A stretch of DNA of 64,000 nt from Botryotinia globosa (Eukaryota > Ascomycota > Leotiomycetes > Helotiales > Sclerotiniaceae): positions 310,001 through 374,000 of the forward strand of contig RCSZ01000003.1 of the NCBI GenBank assembly GCA_014898425.1, given 5' to 3'. A program made the position numbers and the translations under genes. Below are positions 46,212-57,136 of this stretch, piece after piece (the stretch's first letter is position 1; every line of letters starts with the position of its first letter). Under the pieces are notes generated by a model, which worked only from the letters and a program-made list of their open reading frames with translations, had not been told where the DNA came from and searched no databases.

Positions 46212-47544
46212 ATATGACGAGACGGGAGTAGATGAGATGAGATGTTATGAAGATTGGGAGTTGATTGGCGTTGAGGCGTGGAAATAGAAATTGGGGAATG
46301 AGGAATGAAGAGTGAGGAATACAGCGATCGTAACCTTGGAAAGTGTAGATACCATAAGCCAGCATATTTTGATTTTTGAAGTTGGAAAAAAGAGGGGTTT
46401 AGCATACAGGTGGCTAGTTTTGTTTCTTTTCGAGCGTTTTGAATAATTTTAATATATGTATCTATCTATCTATCTATTTATATTTATATATACATCTCAA
46501 CTTCCACTACACATACAATACTATACACACATACTAAATATACTTACTCCTCACCTCTTACTTTCTACCCTCACAATCATCCAATCCAATCCAATTCAAC
46601 TCAGCCCTCTTCCAATACCTACCTAGGTAAAATCTACATCCCAAACCCCATCCGATTCCACCTCACCTCACTACCCCCAAAATCGATTCAAAACACCACC
46701 AAATATATTATACAATATAACCTTGGAAACTCCAAGCTTCTCCCACCCTCTCCCTCTCCCTCTCTCTCCCATCTCCAAAAGACACACAAAAACATGATAC
46801 TACTCACCTAACCTCACCTAACATCATCTAATGTCATCTAATGTCATCCCACCTCATCCAGTTCCTCAAGTTGCCTAATATACAACACAGCACGATCACT
46901 AGGTACCTACCTAAGGAAATCACATCCCTCCCTTCTAGCTTCTACATGCAACAAGAAAAGTACCTAGAAGCTACACTCTAAATTTCTCAAATCAATTACA
47001 TCCATCAAATACACTCGTCAGTCACGCCTTTCAACCACATCAAACAGCATCTTATAGAAAAAGTACTTGCCCAAGAACTAACTCATTCACCCACTCACCC
47101 ACAAAACATAACATAACAAATCTTATAAAGAGAAGAATTCATATATTTGCCTATCTTCTCATCTAATAACTAGCTAACCGCCATGTAGATTTTTCTGAAA
47201 GAAAACTTACACAATGGTGATAGTCTGATTCCCGCCCAGCCCCAGAGATCCATCCATTACCATATCGTCCCATTCCACAATTTGACGCCTGTTTTTTTCC
47301 TGTAGCATTCCTTTATATTTGTTTGGGTATCTAGTCCAGGTCCCAAGTCCAGTCATCTCATCGTAACATCCCATCTTGAGTTTTCATGACGCCAGCCAAC
47401 CCAATCAGAAATCAAAACCAGATCAGCAAAAAAGTAAAAGCAACCCTTAAATCCGTGCGCATTTTCCCTTCATCTCTGTCACTCTCATCTCCCTTCTTGC
47501 AATTATCTAATGCCATCCCATGGTGTTCCCGAATGGTGCTTCCC
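46212..47544. other. Intergenic between convergent genes
   Basis: No gene seen. Pyrimidine-rich tracts (for example 46735-46775), TATC repeats near 46460-46475, two TACCTAGGTA-type palindromes (46616-46629 and about 46900-46913), and repeated CATCTAATGT near 46824-46848. Confidence 0.5.
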
Positions 47545-50500
47545 TTAAAATTGACCAGGATCAGACGCAGCAAAGTCCTGAAAGTCCTTCGGGATCTCCC
47601 ATCCATGCATGTTACACGCTCTGATAAAAGCTGCCATAGCTTCTCGAGTTCCATATTCACCTTGGTTCTGTGGAATTTTGCTTTCCAAGCGTGCAGGCTT
47701 TGGATCAATACTCATAAGTGCAAGACGAACTTGTAAGAGAACGGACTCAATCGAGGAGACGGCACTCCAGCCAGAATTTGTCAAAAGTTCCATACATAAT
47801 GCTCCACCGGCTGTTACGTGACCGCCGCCACCAGCCATAAAAGGTAGGAATCGTGGCTTGACAACTCGTACAAATGGTGGGCTGTGGGGATATTCTTTCC
47901 CAAAGCGAATTTCAATAACAACACTGTTTTGACCCGATTCTTTGAGATCCTTAGCCAGTGGTAAAGTGGACTCAAAGGAATGTAGTTCGATGATCCATTG
48001 GTATATATTATCGACAAGTTTTTCATCGATATACCATCCTAATTCGTGAAGGGGGGTAGAGTTTTGTACCTTAAGGATTGCCTTTAACTCCCTGTTTAGA
48101 CGCATGGTTGCAGACGTGGTAGCGTAAGCTGGAGGCCCTAGAATCGGAAGTTTACTTTGATCAAGTGATCCAGGAAAAAAATCAGTTTTTGAAGCCTCTA
48201 GATTCTTGGAACCAGAAGATCTAGTACATATAATTAGTGAGAGCCCATTTCAAAAATTCGTAGTTGGCAAGATAGCATGATTTGATTGCTGATGGCTCTT
48301 TTCAAAGGTCTTTTCGAGACCATTTTCAAATGCTCTGATCAAACAACAAATTACAGGGGAGGGTTGATTTGCTTACAGTATTCCCACTTCATCTTCATCA
48401 TCGGAAACCAGAAACTTTATATCCTCAATATCCTCTGCTTCGCTCACATATTCAGTCCCATTCAGAGAAGATAGCCCTTTCAGTTTCTTGCATGGGGAAG
48501 AACTGCCAATGCCATCATTACGAAATGCTCTAGAAACTGAGGCAGCGCAGTATGGAACACCAATAGGTTTTCTGTTCAACGCGCTTGCAGTATACTTAGG
48601 ATCTTGCTCAATTTCGAGCTGGATCTCTCTATAAATGAAATGTGTCAGCATCAATCATCGCGGATTGTCTCGTGCCTCATTGACGAATTGATTGAGTGGG
48701 AAACATACCTAGTTGAAGCTGGAGTTGCAATCACCTGTCCTTCGATTTGAACAAGCAAATATCTGCATTGAATCCAGTCGATGTACTGTACTACTAGAAA
48801 TGGATTCGAGCTGACAAATTGTTTTGGACAATTGATAATCTCGTTAATGCTCATCACAGAAGATATTTTGAGTTGTGATCCAGGCCAGGAACCCTAGTTG
48901 AAAGTTAGACTAAAGCAATTACGATGATTCTTATACTTACTGCAAAACTTCGAACATTACTATATTGGCAAGATATAGTTTGATCCTGTGCATGGTAAAC
49001 GCCATGTCCGTATGCTCGCCCGTTGAGAGTCTCTTTGAAATCCAATCCATGTCGAATGATACTGTGCCAGTTTTGCAGCCCACTACCATGAAAAGCAAAT
49101 AGAGTAGGATACTTTGGATCCAAACTGGCCTGCTGTTCTTTGAGAGCATTTAAGAAACGCTCTTCCTTGTCTGGAGATCCTTGAGCGAAACGAAACTGCA
49201 TCCAATTTTCCCCAATTTGAGAGACCTTTTGATCTGGTCTAATTTTTGCATCAGCCAAAACACTATCGATTTGACCAGGACATTTATCGACTTGAACAAG
49301 GCATGATCGATTAGAGGCTATAACCCATCGTAGTAGGCCCAGAGCAGCTGGGGATATACGCTCTGTCCACTTACGAAGGCTCGGTTCTTCGGTTCGGCTT
49401 TGTCGATCGATATATTCTCTTAACTCCTGGATGGTTGGTAGAGTGTTAAGAAGCATGATTATAGTACTGCATTTTTCTGAGATGGACATCTCGTCAAAGT
49501 TGCGATTGTAAATAGACATCCGAGCCGCAATTAACTTGGGCGTGTTCGTGTTGACTGTACGTGTGTGACCGGTCACTGGAATTTGGTATGTACTTGATTG
49601 AGCCTTCTGCGGGATTGATTGCGAAAGTTTTACAATCGGCATCGAGGTTACATCCTCTACTCTGGAGTGAATTGCTTGAACCGCGGTATCTGGTCCGGGC
49701 CCAAGCAAAATACGGACCCAATCTCCTTTGCGAAGGGGAGGGTTTAAAATCTCAGGCATTTCCTCGAACGTGAACTCACAAGCTTCGCTATTGTACTTGA
49801 CCTTGAACTCTCTGTCTCGACGATCATTGCTTGGCTGTTCTACAACAGCTGGGGCCAGAGTGACGTCTTGAGGTACGATATGCCCCGCTAGGGCGACGAC
49901 GGCGGAGGGAACAGAAAGACTCATGCCTGTGGGATACTCACGGATGCGAGCGCTCTATCAAAAAGTCAGCTGTGAGCCATGGAGATTTTATACAGATAGA
50001 CCTACACAAGCACTGGTATAACAAAAGTTTAGGAGGAGGTCTACAACATAAGGCTGAGTTTTAATCTCCTACACACGATTAGTCTTTGAGTGATTGGGTT
50101 GGGTCTACACAATCCACGGTCACCTACATGTTCGACACTAGGTCCAAAACCTAAGGTCATATATTGATATAAACACAATGGCTTTTCGCAAACGTAAGGT
50201 TTCAACGCCTCAAATCCTCCTGTAATCTTGTCATGGCAGACGAGACAAAATTCTGTGCAGCGCACTAGATACATCAACGTAAACTGTGCAGCAAGTAGCG
50301 GAAATGACAAGCTGCCACCGTCATTATCGGTAAGATGATCATTTGCTGAAATCCGAGATGCATGACTTTCAATCGCATCCTTGTCCGAGGGGGCATTTTC
50401 AGAATACAAATCTGCATTTTCTTCCAGTGGTCGTCCTTGGCGTTCATCCAAAAACTTTTTTGCGTTCTCCCATCCAAGACCAGTTGCGTGGCGGATTTTG

Positions 50501-51565
50501 AGCACTGATATCATTTTCGTATTGATGAACTCGTTCAAGGAGCTGCTGATGAATAAATTGAAAAATCCTCCGTTCTGCTCCTGTGAATGCGAGCCATCGT
50601 TGCTAGAAGCTTTGTCGCCGACCTCTTTTGAGTCTGAAAACGCTGAGAATGCTGCAGCGACGGATGGCTTGTAACCATTACAGACTCCAACACGGAATTC
50701 GATCCCACTATTTTTGGCTGGTTCGGCAATCAGTGCCCCGTATGTTTTGTACCCATCCGAGTAGCGTATAAGTAAGGTCAAATATTGGTGAGGCTCAATG
50801 TCCCAAGCTTGCATAGCCTCTTCCGATAAACCCAGCTTAGTTGCCTGAATGGAGATACTGAGGATACCACTGTGAGATTCAGCCTTCATGCCACTTAAAA
50901 TTCCGATCCGATGACCTAGCAATCGGACCGTACGCAGATCTGCTCGAATGCGTCGGTTCAGTTGTGCAGCAGCCTTTGATGTGAGCCTACTAGTCGATAT
51001 CGATACGGTATTACCATTAGAAAAGGTTATAGGCTCGTCTGGGAAATCTTCTTCCTCCTCGTCAGAAAATCCAGAGTCATCTTCGCTTTTATCTTCTTCG
51101 AAATCTTCCATCTCATCCTCTTCATCCTCCTCGTCAAGACTGATAGGAGATCTTCGTGAGCCTGTGGAAAGTAACATCTGTAGCTTTTTTGAAATACTGC
51201 TAATCAGGTCTGGTAAACGTGCGCCAGTTGAGGAGGTCATGAGTCGTTCCAGTGCTTCGTTGACAGCCTTTGGAGCTCCTTCTGACTTGGTGAAAATCAT
51301 AAAATTATTCCCACTTGGGTACTCGGAGACATCTATCAAAGTCAGTATGAAGAACAAGTCTATGTAGTAGAGGTTTCGATTGTTTGCTAGAGATATAGTA
51401 AAACGTACCCAGTGCTAAGAGACCAATTTCTATGGGTTCTGTAGAATCATGCAAGAAGCAAAAGTTTACATCGCCATCGTCATCTCCTCGACTGATTGAG
51501 ATGACATTGGGGATGCCTTTCTCAGAGGCTTCTTTAACATCCGCTAGGAATTGTTTGCGAGTCAT
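47545..51565 (-). CDS. PARP catalytic domain fused to a UBE2Q-like ubiquitin-conjugating domain
   Basis: Seven exons on the minus strand: 51565-51409, 51332-50128, 50068-50006, 49954-48941, 48893-48709, 48628-48377 and 48220-47545, all closing in frame to 1,183 residues. The N-terminal part (IEIGLLALDVSEYPSGNNFM and on) resembles the RWD-like start of UBE2Q-type proteins, followed by an acidic stretch near residues 120-155 and an unassigned globular region to about 450. The PARP fold follows: FAFHGSGLQNWHSIIRHGLDF (His763 of the NAD-binding motif) and AYGHGVYHA (Tyr794), then NPFLVVQYIDWIQCRYLLV. The third, glutamate, position appears replaced, as in the PARP6/8/16 group, so mono-ADP-ribosylation is more likely than polymer formation. 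The C-terminal E2 domain has GGHVTAGGALCMELLTNSGW, where Cys1101 is the expected thioester cysteine, and lacks the classical HPN as UBE2Q proteins do. The start ATG is 51565; a TTG four codons earlier is not used. Confidence 0.88.
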
Positions 51566-52170
51566 TGTGCAGCGCAATTACTGGATATACCTTTGACAAT
51601 GTAACTTCAGAAGACGATGGAAGCTTGTTGTAAAACTGAAGTCCTCGGTCAAACTTTGATATTGTAAATCTGCCTCGTTGACGAATTTACTAGATACTGT
51701 TGGAATTATTCTTGAGGTATTGTAGTGAGAAGGATCCTGAAAAGTAGCAAGGTCTTCTTAACTTGACGACAGCTTGAAGACGTACCTCTGAGATGATTGA
51801 TATCAAGTTGATAAAGTTGGGGGTTTGTAGATCAAAGTCTTGATCCGATTCTTAAATAGTGAAGGGGATGAATGATATTCAACTTCCTGCACTGTAGTCA
51901 AAAGAGATTAGTCTTCTTTGAAAGATCTTTGAAGAATTGAAGAAGTTCTGAAGCTGGAGGTAACAAGGGAAAGGGCCGTATAAAGATCATCCACCTGCAG
52001 CCTTGTATGAGAGTTTTTAATTAGTTGCCTTGATTTTGGTGTATAGAGTGGTTGGATTCGACGTCAATTGTCATTGGTTGATGATTTCGAAATGGTCCGG
52101 TTGCCTGGTACGATGCGGAGTAATAGTATGGCACTAGTCGGGAGATAGTACTACATAGTGGGTATTGGAT

Positions 52171-52221
52171 GTTCATAGATATTGAATGTTCATAGATATT
52201 GAATGTTCATAGATATTGAAT
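52171..52221. repeat. 17-bp tandem repeat, three copies
   Basis: GTTCATAGATATTGAAT repeated three times exactly, in the divergent promoter region. Confidence 0.9.
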
Positions 52222-52493
52222 GTTGGGGGTGAATTCAAAAAGTTGAGACTTCCAGGTTGTTACTAACAAGTAAATAAGTAAATGAATTCATAAGCAGTGC
52301 AGTGGACATAATCATCAATACCTAGGTAATACTCATTCAACTCTCTCACTCCTTAACATTCACCTCAGTATAATTAATAACTAAATATTATATTATAAAT
52401 CAATTAATACGATAGTAGGTAGCTAGGTCCAAGATAGATTAGCACTGAATTGAAGTGAAATCGAACTAGTTGAGGTACAAATGGAGTGAAGTC

Positions 52494-52619
52494 AGAGAAG
52501 AGAAGAGAAGAGAAGAGAAGAGATTGAAGTGGTTGGAGTGAAGTCAAGCGAAGTCAAGTGAAGTGAAGTGAAGTGAAGTGAAGTGAAATAAAGTAAAATA
52601 AAGTAAAATAAAGTAAAAT
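52494..52619. repeat. Purine-rich microsatellite tract
   Basis: Two runs, (AGAAG)n and (AAGTG)n passing into AAATAAAGT units, separated by about 35 bp of related GAAGT-rich sequence. Purines dominate on the plus strand. Confidence 0.75.
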
Positions 52620-53009
52620 GCTAGAGCTATCATCCCTGTAGAAATTTAAACGCACCTACCACTATTAAATGGCCATGCCATGTTCCATATGGAGCCATTC
52701 ATTCATAGCTGGAGGTATTCATCCCCCAATGCCCCGCCATCAATTTCCTCCACTCGAACTCCATCCGTTCAACTGGCCTTCATGCACGGCTTTGGTCCCC
52801 CATTTTTTTGTCTTATTAGTCATCCGACTTCTCAAAGTTTGGTTCCACAATAATGTTCCAAGTGGTAAGGTTTACACCATCCAACTCAATGCATAGGTAT
52901 TATGCTCTCAAAATATTATTAGCTATTCTCGAAGTATTGTACGAAACACGAGAAACAATCTTTACTTGATAGTAACTCCAACTCGGTCGATCAAAGATAC
53001 ACGGTGAAA

Positions 53010-54158
53010 ATGGCTTGGGATTCTAAAACCGTTCCCTCTTCACAAAATACCAATCCTAGGCTCAAACTTCCTCAACCTCAATCTCAACCTCAATCTCAAT
53101 TTCAATCTCGAAATGGCGTCTCTACGTCAGAACCAAATTTACCTTCGAAATCTACCCACGCTGCAGATCCTGTTCTTCAACCGTTCTTGAACCCGGCTTT
53201 TGATCCTGCAGATTACCTCAATGCAACCTTGCCTTCTCTACAATCTTCGAATACGTCGTCGTCTTCAAGAAATGTCGTCCCTTTAGCTGAATTGTCTACA
53301 CAGACACAGACTCTTCTTTCACATCTTAGCGCACACACCACTAGACTTACGACTACTCTTACACAACTCACCGATGAAATATTGCGAAGTGGAAGCCGAT
53401 TGGCTTATGAGGTGGAAGTGCTACGAGGAGAGACATTGGGATTATCAGAAGCGTTGACCGAAGGACTACATGATGATATCACAAAGTTTGTTCCGGGTGG
53501 ACTTGGAAATGATTTGTCAGGAAGACCAACAAAATCTGGAGACTCTAGGGCGCGATCTGCCACCACTACCATGCCAAAAACACCTACCTCAGAAGACACG
53601 AATAGCATAAAAATCGCCGATCCTCCTTATGTGACACAATTACGAACGCTTACACTTGTACGGTCACGATTGGATACTGTTATAAAGACATTTGGAGATG
53701 CAATGGCATGGACCTTTCCACCATCGGAAGTATCCGTCACTTCATCCTTTCTTTCTGTTTCCGCTCCTGAGCCGGGGTCAGAAGCGCATAGCACCGAAGA
53801 AAAGGGTCAAGAAGTTTCCAAGAAACTACGTGATGAAATTGCAGATTTGTTAATTGGGGATGACCCAGTCGATGGTATTGAGGCAGCAGCCAAAAGAGTA
53901 CAGGAATTGAAAGAATTGGCACTTGTGTGGAAAGGCACAGCTGAAGAACGGGCCAGGAGTAAATTTGTCGAAAGTCTTGCAAAAATGGTCGAAGACAGAC
54001 ATCGAGATCTATTAAAGGATGCTGAACAGAATGGTCAATTAAGTCAAAGAGTCGAGGCTCTTCAAGACCAAGAAACATCGATTCCTGGTATTGGTGAGAC
54101 TAGAACGCAGAGTGGATATGGATTCATCAGTCAACTGCAACGACTCAGAGGCTCTTGA
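53010..54158 (+). CDS. COG7: Cog7-like subunit of the conserved oligomeric Golgi complex
   Basis: Single-exon frame of 382 residues. The N-terminus is Gln/Pro/Ser-rich (LPQPQSQPQSQFQS). The conserved part begins FLNPAFDPADYLNATLPSL and continues PLAELSTQTQTLLSHLSAHT, TLTQLTDEILRSGSRLAYEVEVLRGE, the N-terminal coiled-coil arrangement of COG/Vps51-type tethering subunits. A helical second half (PYVTQLRTLTLVRSRLDTVIKTFGDAM, KLRDEIADLL, AAKRVQELKELALVWKGTAEE) follows. Filamentous fungal proteins of this form are, as I recall, annotated Cog7; they are much shorter than the animal subunit. Role: tethering of recycling vesicles at the Golgi, inferred from family. The true start is the ATG at 53010, two codons after a GTG. 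Confidence 0.65.
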   Translation: MAWDSKTVPSSQNTNPRLKLPQPQSQPQSQFQSRNGVSTSEPNLPSKSTHAADPVLQPFLNPAFDPADYLNATLPSLQSSNTSSSSRNVVPLAELSTQTQTLLSHLSAHTTRLTTTLTQLTDEILRSGSRLAYEVEVLRGETLGLSEALTEGLHDDITKFVPGGLGNDLSGRPTKSGDSRARSATTTMPKTPTSEDTNSIKIADPPYVTQLRTLTLVRSRLDTVIKTFGDAMAWTFPPSEVSVTSSFLSVSAPEPGSEAHSTEEKGQEVSKKLRDEIADLLIGDDPVDGIEAAAKRVQELKELALVWKGTAEERARSKFVESLAKMVEDRHRDLLKDAEQNGQLSQRVEALQDQETSIPGIGETRTQSGYGFISQLQRLRGS

Positions 54159-54700
54159 TAGGCTAGTCCTCATTATTCTTATACCCAAATATTTGCTCGT
54201 TCTCCATTCTCGTTTACCATATTTTGATATTCATTCATCTTACCAGATCTCCAACTAAGCTGAGTCGGCCCTGTATTGATCTGAAGCCAGATTAGGTCAA
54301 TGGTCTCAATGATATTTTTGTATAGATTAAATATATCATATTAATAGACCAAATGAAGAAGAACTTTCGTCTTAAGGAAGAAACCTTCAATAACACATTT
54401 AGTTGTAGTTGGTTGCTTTTCCCGAAGAAGCATTTGCCTCATCCCTTGCTTGATATCATTCCAGTCAAATGACTTCCAATGTTTACAGTCTTCACAATTT
54501 CAATCCATTCTTAAACCCTTTCTCTGGCACTCTTTGCTTTCAGCTCGTTATTCTACTGTACTTGATATCATACGCAGTCCTTCTGACTTCTGAGACTTCA
54601 GCTCATTTGAGGTGGAGAACACACCAATGAGTCAATCGAGGTGAGAGATTCGAGGAAACGAGAAATCTCTACTTGGCTTTTTCGTGGCTAGTGGTTAGTG
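54159..54700. other. Intergenic, tandem genes
   Basis: 3' region of the Cog7-like gene and the promoter of the next. TATA-like TAAATATATCA near 54327-54337. No gene seen. Confidence 0.5.
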
Positions 54701-56787
54701 ATGAATTATGAGGAGTTTCCTACAGAGAATGGGACTGTTCCCGAAATTGCCATGCGGAAAATATCACCCATGAGTTTCATGATTCATAAGTTAAGAGAAT
54801 TAAAACGACCCAGTCGACTCCGTAGTCGTATCTTCTTCTCTCTAATTTTCATATCTTCTGTGATTCTCATTGTTCTTGGTAAATGGCATGCAGTAAGTAT
54901 GGTTCATTTATAACCGTCAATCAGGCAGAAGATTATCTACAACTTCTAATATTTACGAACACCCTCCCCAAATGCCAGCCCGCTAATAATTTTCTTTAGT
55001 ATAAAATCCAACACTCGGCATCACAACTAGGTTCTCATGTTCCAGAAAAATTAGCGGGAGCTTTCGCACCATACACAATCATCGAAAACTCTGAATGGGA
55101 CAACACTATCCCTTTCCCTAACAATGAAACCAACGCCAATACAGATACAAACCGAAAATTTCATCTTATAATACCCGCCCGCAAGAAATCGGCCAGCCTC
55201 TGCAAAACTCTCCTCACAGCATCTATCCTAAATTACCCACCTCCAACACTCCTAGGCTTCAAATTGAAATCGGATGAAACTGAAGAGAAAGAAAATGAAG
55301 CATCCGCGCTACAAGAAATACAAAACACGCTTGACTTTCTCAATGGGAAAGATATGCAAGATGATGATTTGATGCTACTTTTGAATGCGAATACGTGGCT
55401 GCAACTTCCGGGCGAAATTATCATTGAGAGGTTTTTGCGAAATAGGAGGGAAATGAATGAGAAGTTACGCGAAGAATATGGAGTTGAGAAGGGTATTGAG
55501 GAGGGCACTGGAATGATAAGGCAATTGGGACAGCAGAAATATACACAGAAGGTACTTTTTGCCGCGAGGAAAGATTGTGCTGTGATGGATAAGGGAGAGC
55601 GAGAAGATGCAGAAGAGGGGAAGGGGGAATCTTGTTATGGAGATGTGATTCCTCGATTTCCTGTGTTGAAGAATAAAGGAGGAAATATAGATCAATATAG
55701 GGAGTATCCTCGCTTTATCGAAAGCTCGTTGGCGATAGGAAAAGTGCGGGATATGAAGACACTTTGGAGTCGAGCATGGGAGATTGCGCAACAGCGGGAT
55801 GGGGATGGGAAAGGAATGAAGGGATGTTCGATGCAGGAGATTATGGTGCAGATTTTTGGAGAACAGGAAGAAAGGAGGGTGGAGAGACGGAGAGCGGAGG
55901 ATTGGAGATGGATGGGATGGTTGGAGGGGATTTTGGGGGTTTCAATTGTTGGGGAGGGGAGGGGGAGGGGAGGGCAAAAAAGTGGAGGGAGATATGGGAA
56001 TCGGACGTTGGGGGTAGGAGGGAATAGTGAGAGAAGTGATGGGGAGTTTGGAATCGGAGTAGATTATACGTCGGGGATCTTTCACGCGGTAGGGAAATCG
56101 GGAGAGGAATTGAAGGTTACGACGTTTAGTGAGAAGAAGGAGAAGCAGATCGTGAGTAGAAGAGGAGTTATCAAGGGGCCAGTAAGAGATATCACGACAC
56201 TATCTGCAGAATGGGAAAATATTCCCAGACCACTGGATTTATGCGGAGTCCCGGATATAGATAAAGACGCAGATAAAGAAAAAGAAATCGGTCAATCGGT
56301 CAAGGATCTCACAGCGGCGAGGGGAAAAAATGTTTCGTGGGATTCTATACCACTTCTTACATATAGCGATGGTGATGGTGATGGTGGGTCCAGGGGGGTA
56401 AATTCAAATCCTCGGATTCCGGTGTCTTTTTCTTTTGGGTTGGGTTCGGATTTCGATCCTGATTCTGGTCTGAGTGGTAACGGTAAAAGTAAAGAGATAG
56501 AGAAAAACAGAAAAGAAGAAGAGACCTCACAAAAGCGAATATGGGAAAAATCCTGGTGGAAAACATGGGGAAAACAACTCTGGGAAGAGTGTACGAAAGG
56601 GGTGGGAGAACAGAGGTGGGTGGTGGGAGGGGATGGGGAAGGGAAGGGAAGAAAGGGAGAGGGAGGAAGAGGGACATGGATAGATGGGAGAGGAGGGAGG
56701 GGAGGCGTGTGGACCGGTGAGAGGGTGTGGATTGAGTGGGGGGAGGTTTGTGGGGGGGAGGTGATGGATGAGATTTGGGGATCATGA
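54701..56787 (+). CDS. Type II membrane protein, glycosyltransferase-like (divergent)
   Basis: Two exons, 54701-54892 and 55000-56787, with a 107-nt intron in phase 0; 659 residues. A short cytosolic head with basic residues (LRELKRPSRLRSR) precedes one membrane anchor (IFFSLIFISSVILIVLGKW), as in Golgi type II enzymes. The lumenal part has FHLIIPARKKSASLCKTLLTASILNYPPP, LLLNANTWLQLPGEIIIERF, KVLFAARKDCAV and EIMVQIFGEQEERRVE. These match, in order, a fungal glycosyltransferase-like family in which the second block normally reads DAYDVWFQLPPE and the last SDQ...IFGEQE, recalled from experience and not searched. Here the acidic residues of the first motif are Asn and the SDQ is SMQ, so the metal-binding acids may be lost. 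The C-terminal ~140 residues are Gly/Lys/Arg/Trp-rich low complexity with unusual purine bias. Function unknown. Confidence 0.65.
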
Positions 56788-57136
56788 GATGAGTAGGTGG
56801 ATGTGTTACGGGTTGTGGGTTGATTCGTTGCGATACAGTGTTTGGAGTATTGTATTATTGCATCAAGAGAGTAGATTTTAGTTTGATTTGAAAATTTTCA
56901 GATTTGAGATCTGGGAGATCTGGGAGAATAGCACGTCTATTTCAAAACCCACAAGTCTCTTGTCGTTACTTGAGTCGAGACGACTACACACACCAGACTG
57001 TAGAGAAAAATTCGTCGTGCAGATACTTCCCATCTCTAGTCCCACAACCCGAATTCCAACCATCCATCCATCCATCTATCTAAGACCATAAATAACACAA
57101 AACTTCCCAATTAACCCCCGCCAATCCTCCAACCCA
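56788..57136. other. Intergenic between convergent genes
   Basis: No gene seen; short shared 3' region with a CATC repeat near 57060-57074. Confidence 0.5.

Larger units (their letters stand above)
51566..53009. promoter_or_regulatory. Divergent upstream region of the PARP-E2 and Cog7-like genes
   Basis: No gene seen. It carries three 17-bp copies of GTTCATAGATATTGAAT (52171-52221), an AGAAG microsatellite (about 52494-52522), AAGTG pentamers grading into AAATAAAGT repeats (about 52557-52619) and a TACCTAGGTA palindrome (52319-52328). A 75-codon frame at 52669-52896 lacks family features. Confidence 0.5.

Noticed and set aside
48905..49924. Start codon at 49924 as the beginning of a separate PARP gene
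   Set aside because: The upstream frame (REYPTG before the Met) joins smoothly through two short introns to the N-terminal exons, so this Met is internal.
52669..52896. 75-codon plus-strand frame before the Cog7-like gene
   Set aside because: Isolated, no motif; likely part of the promoter.
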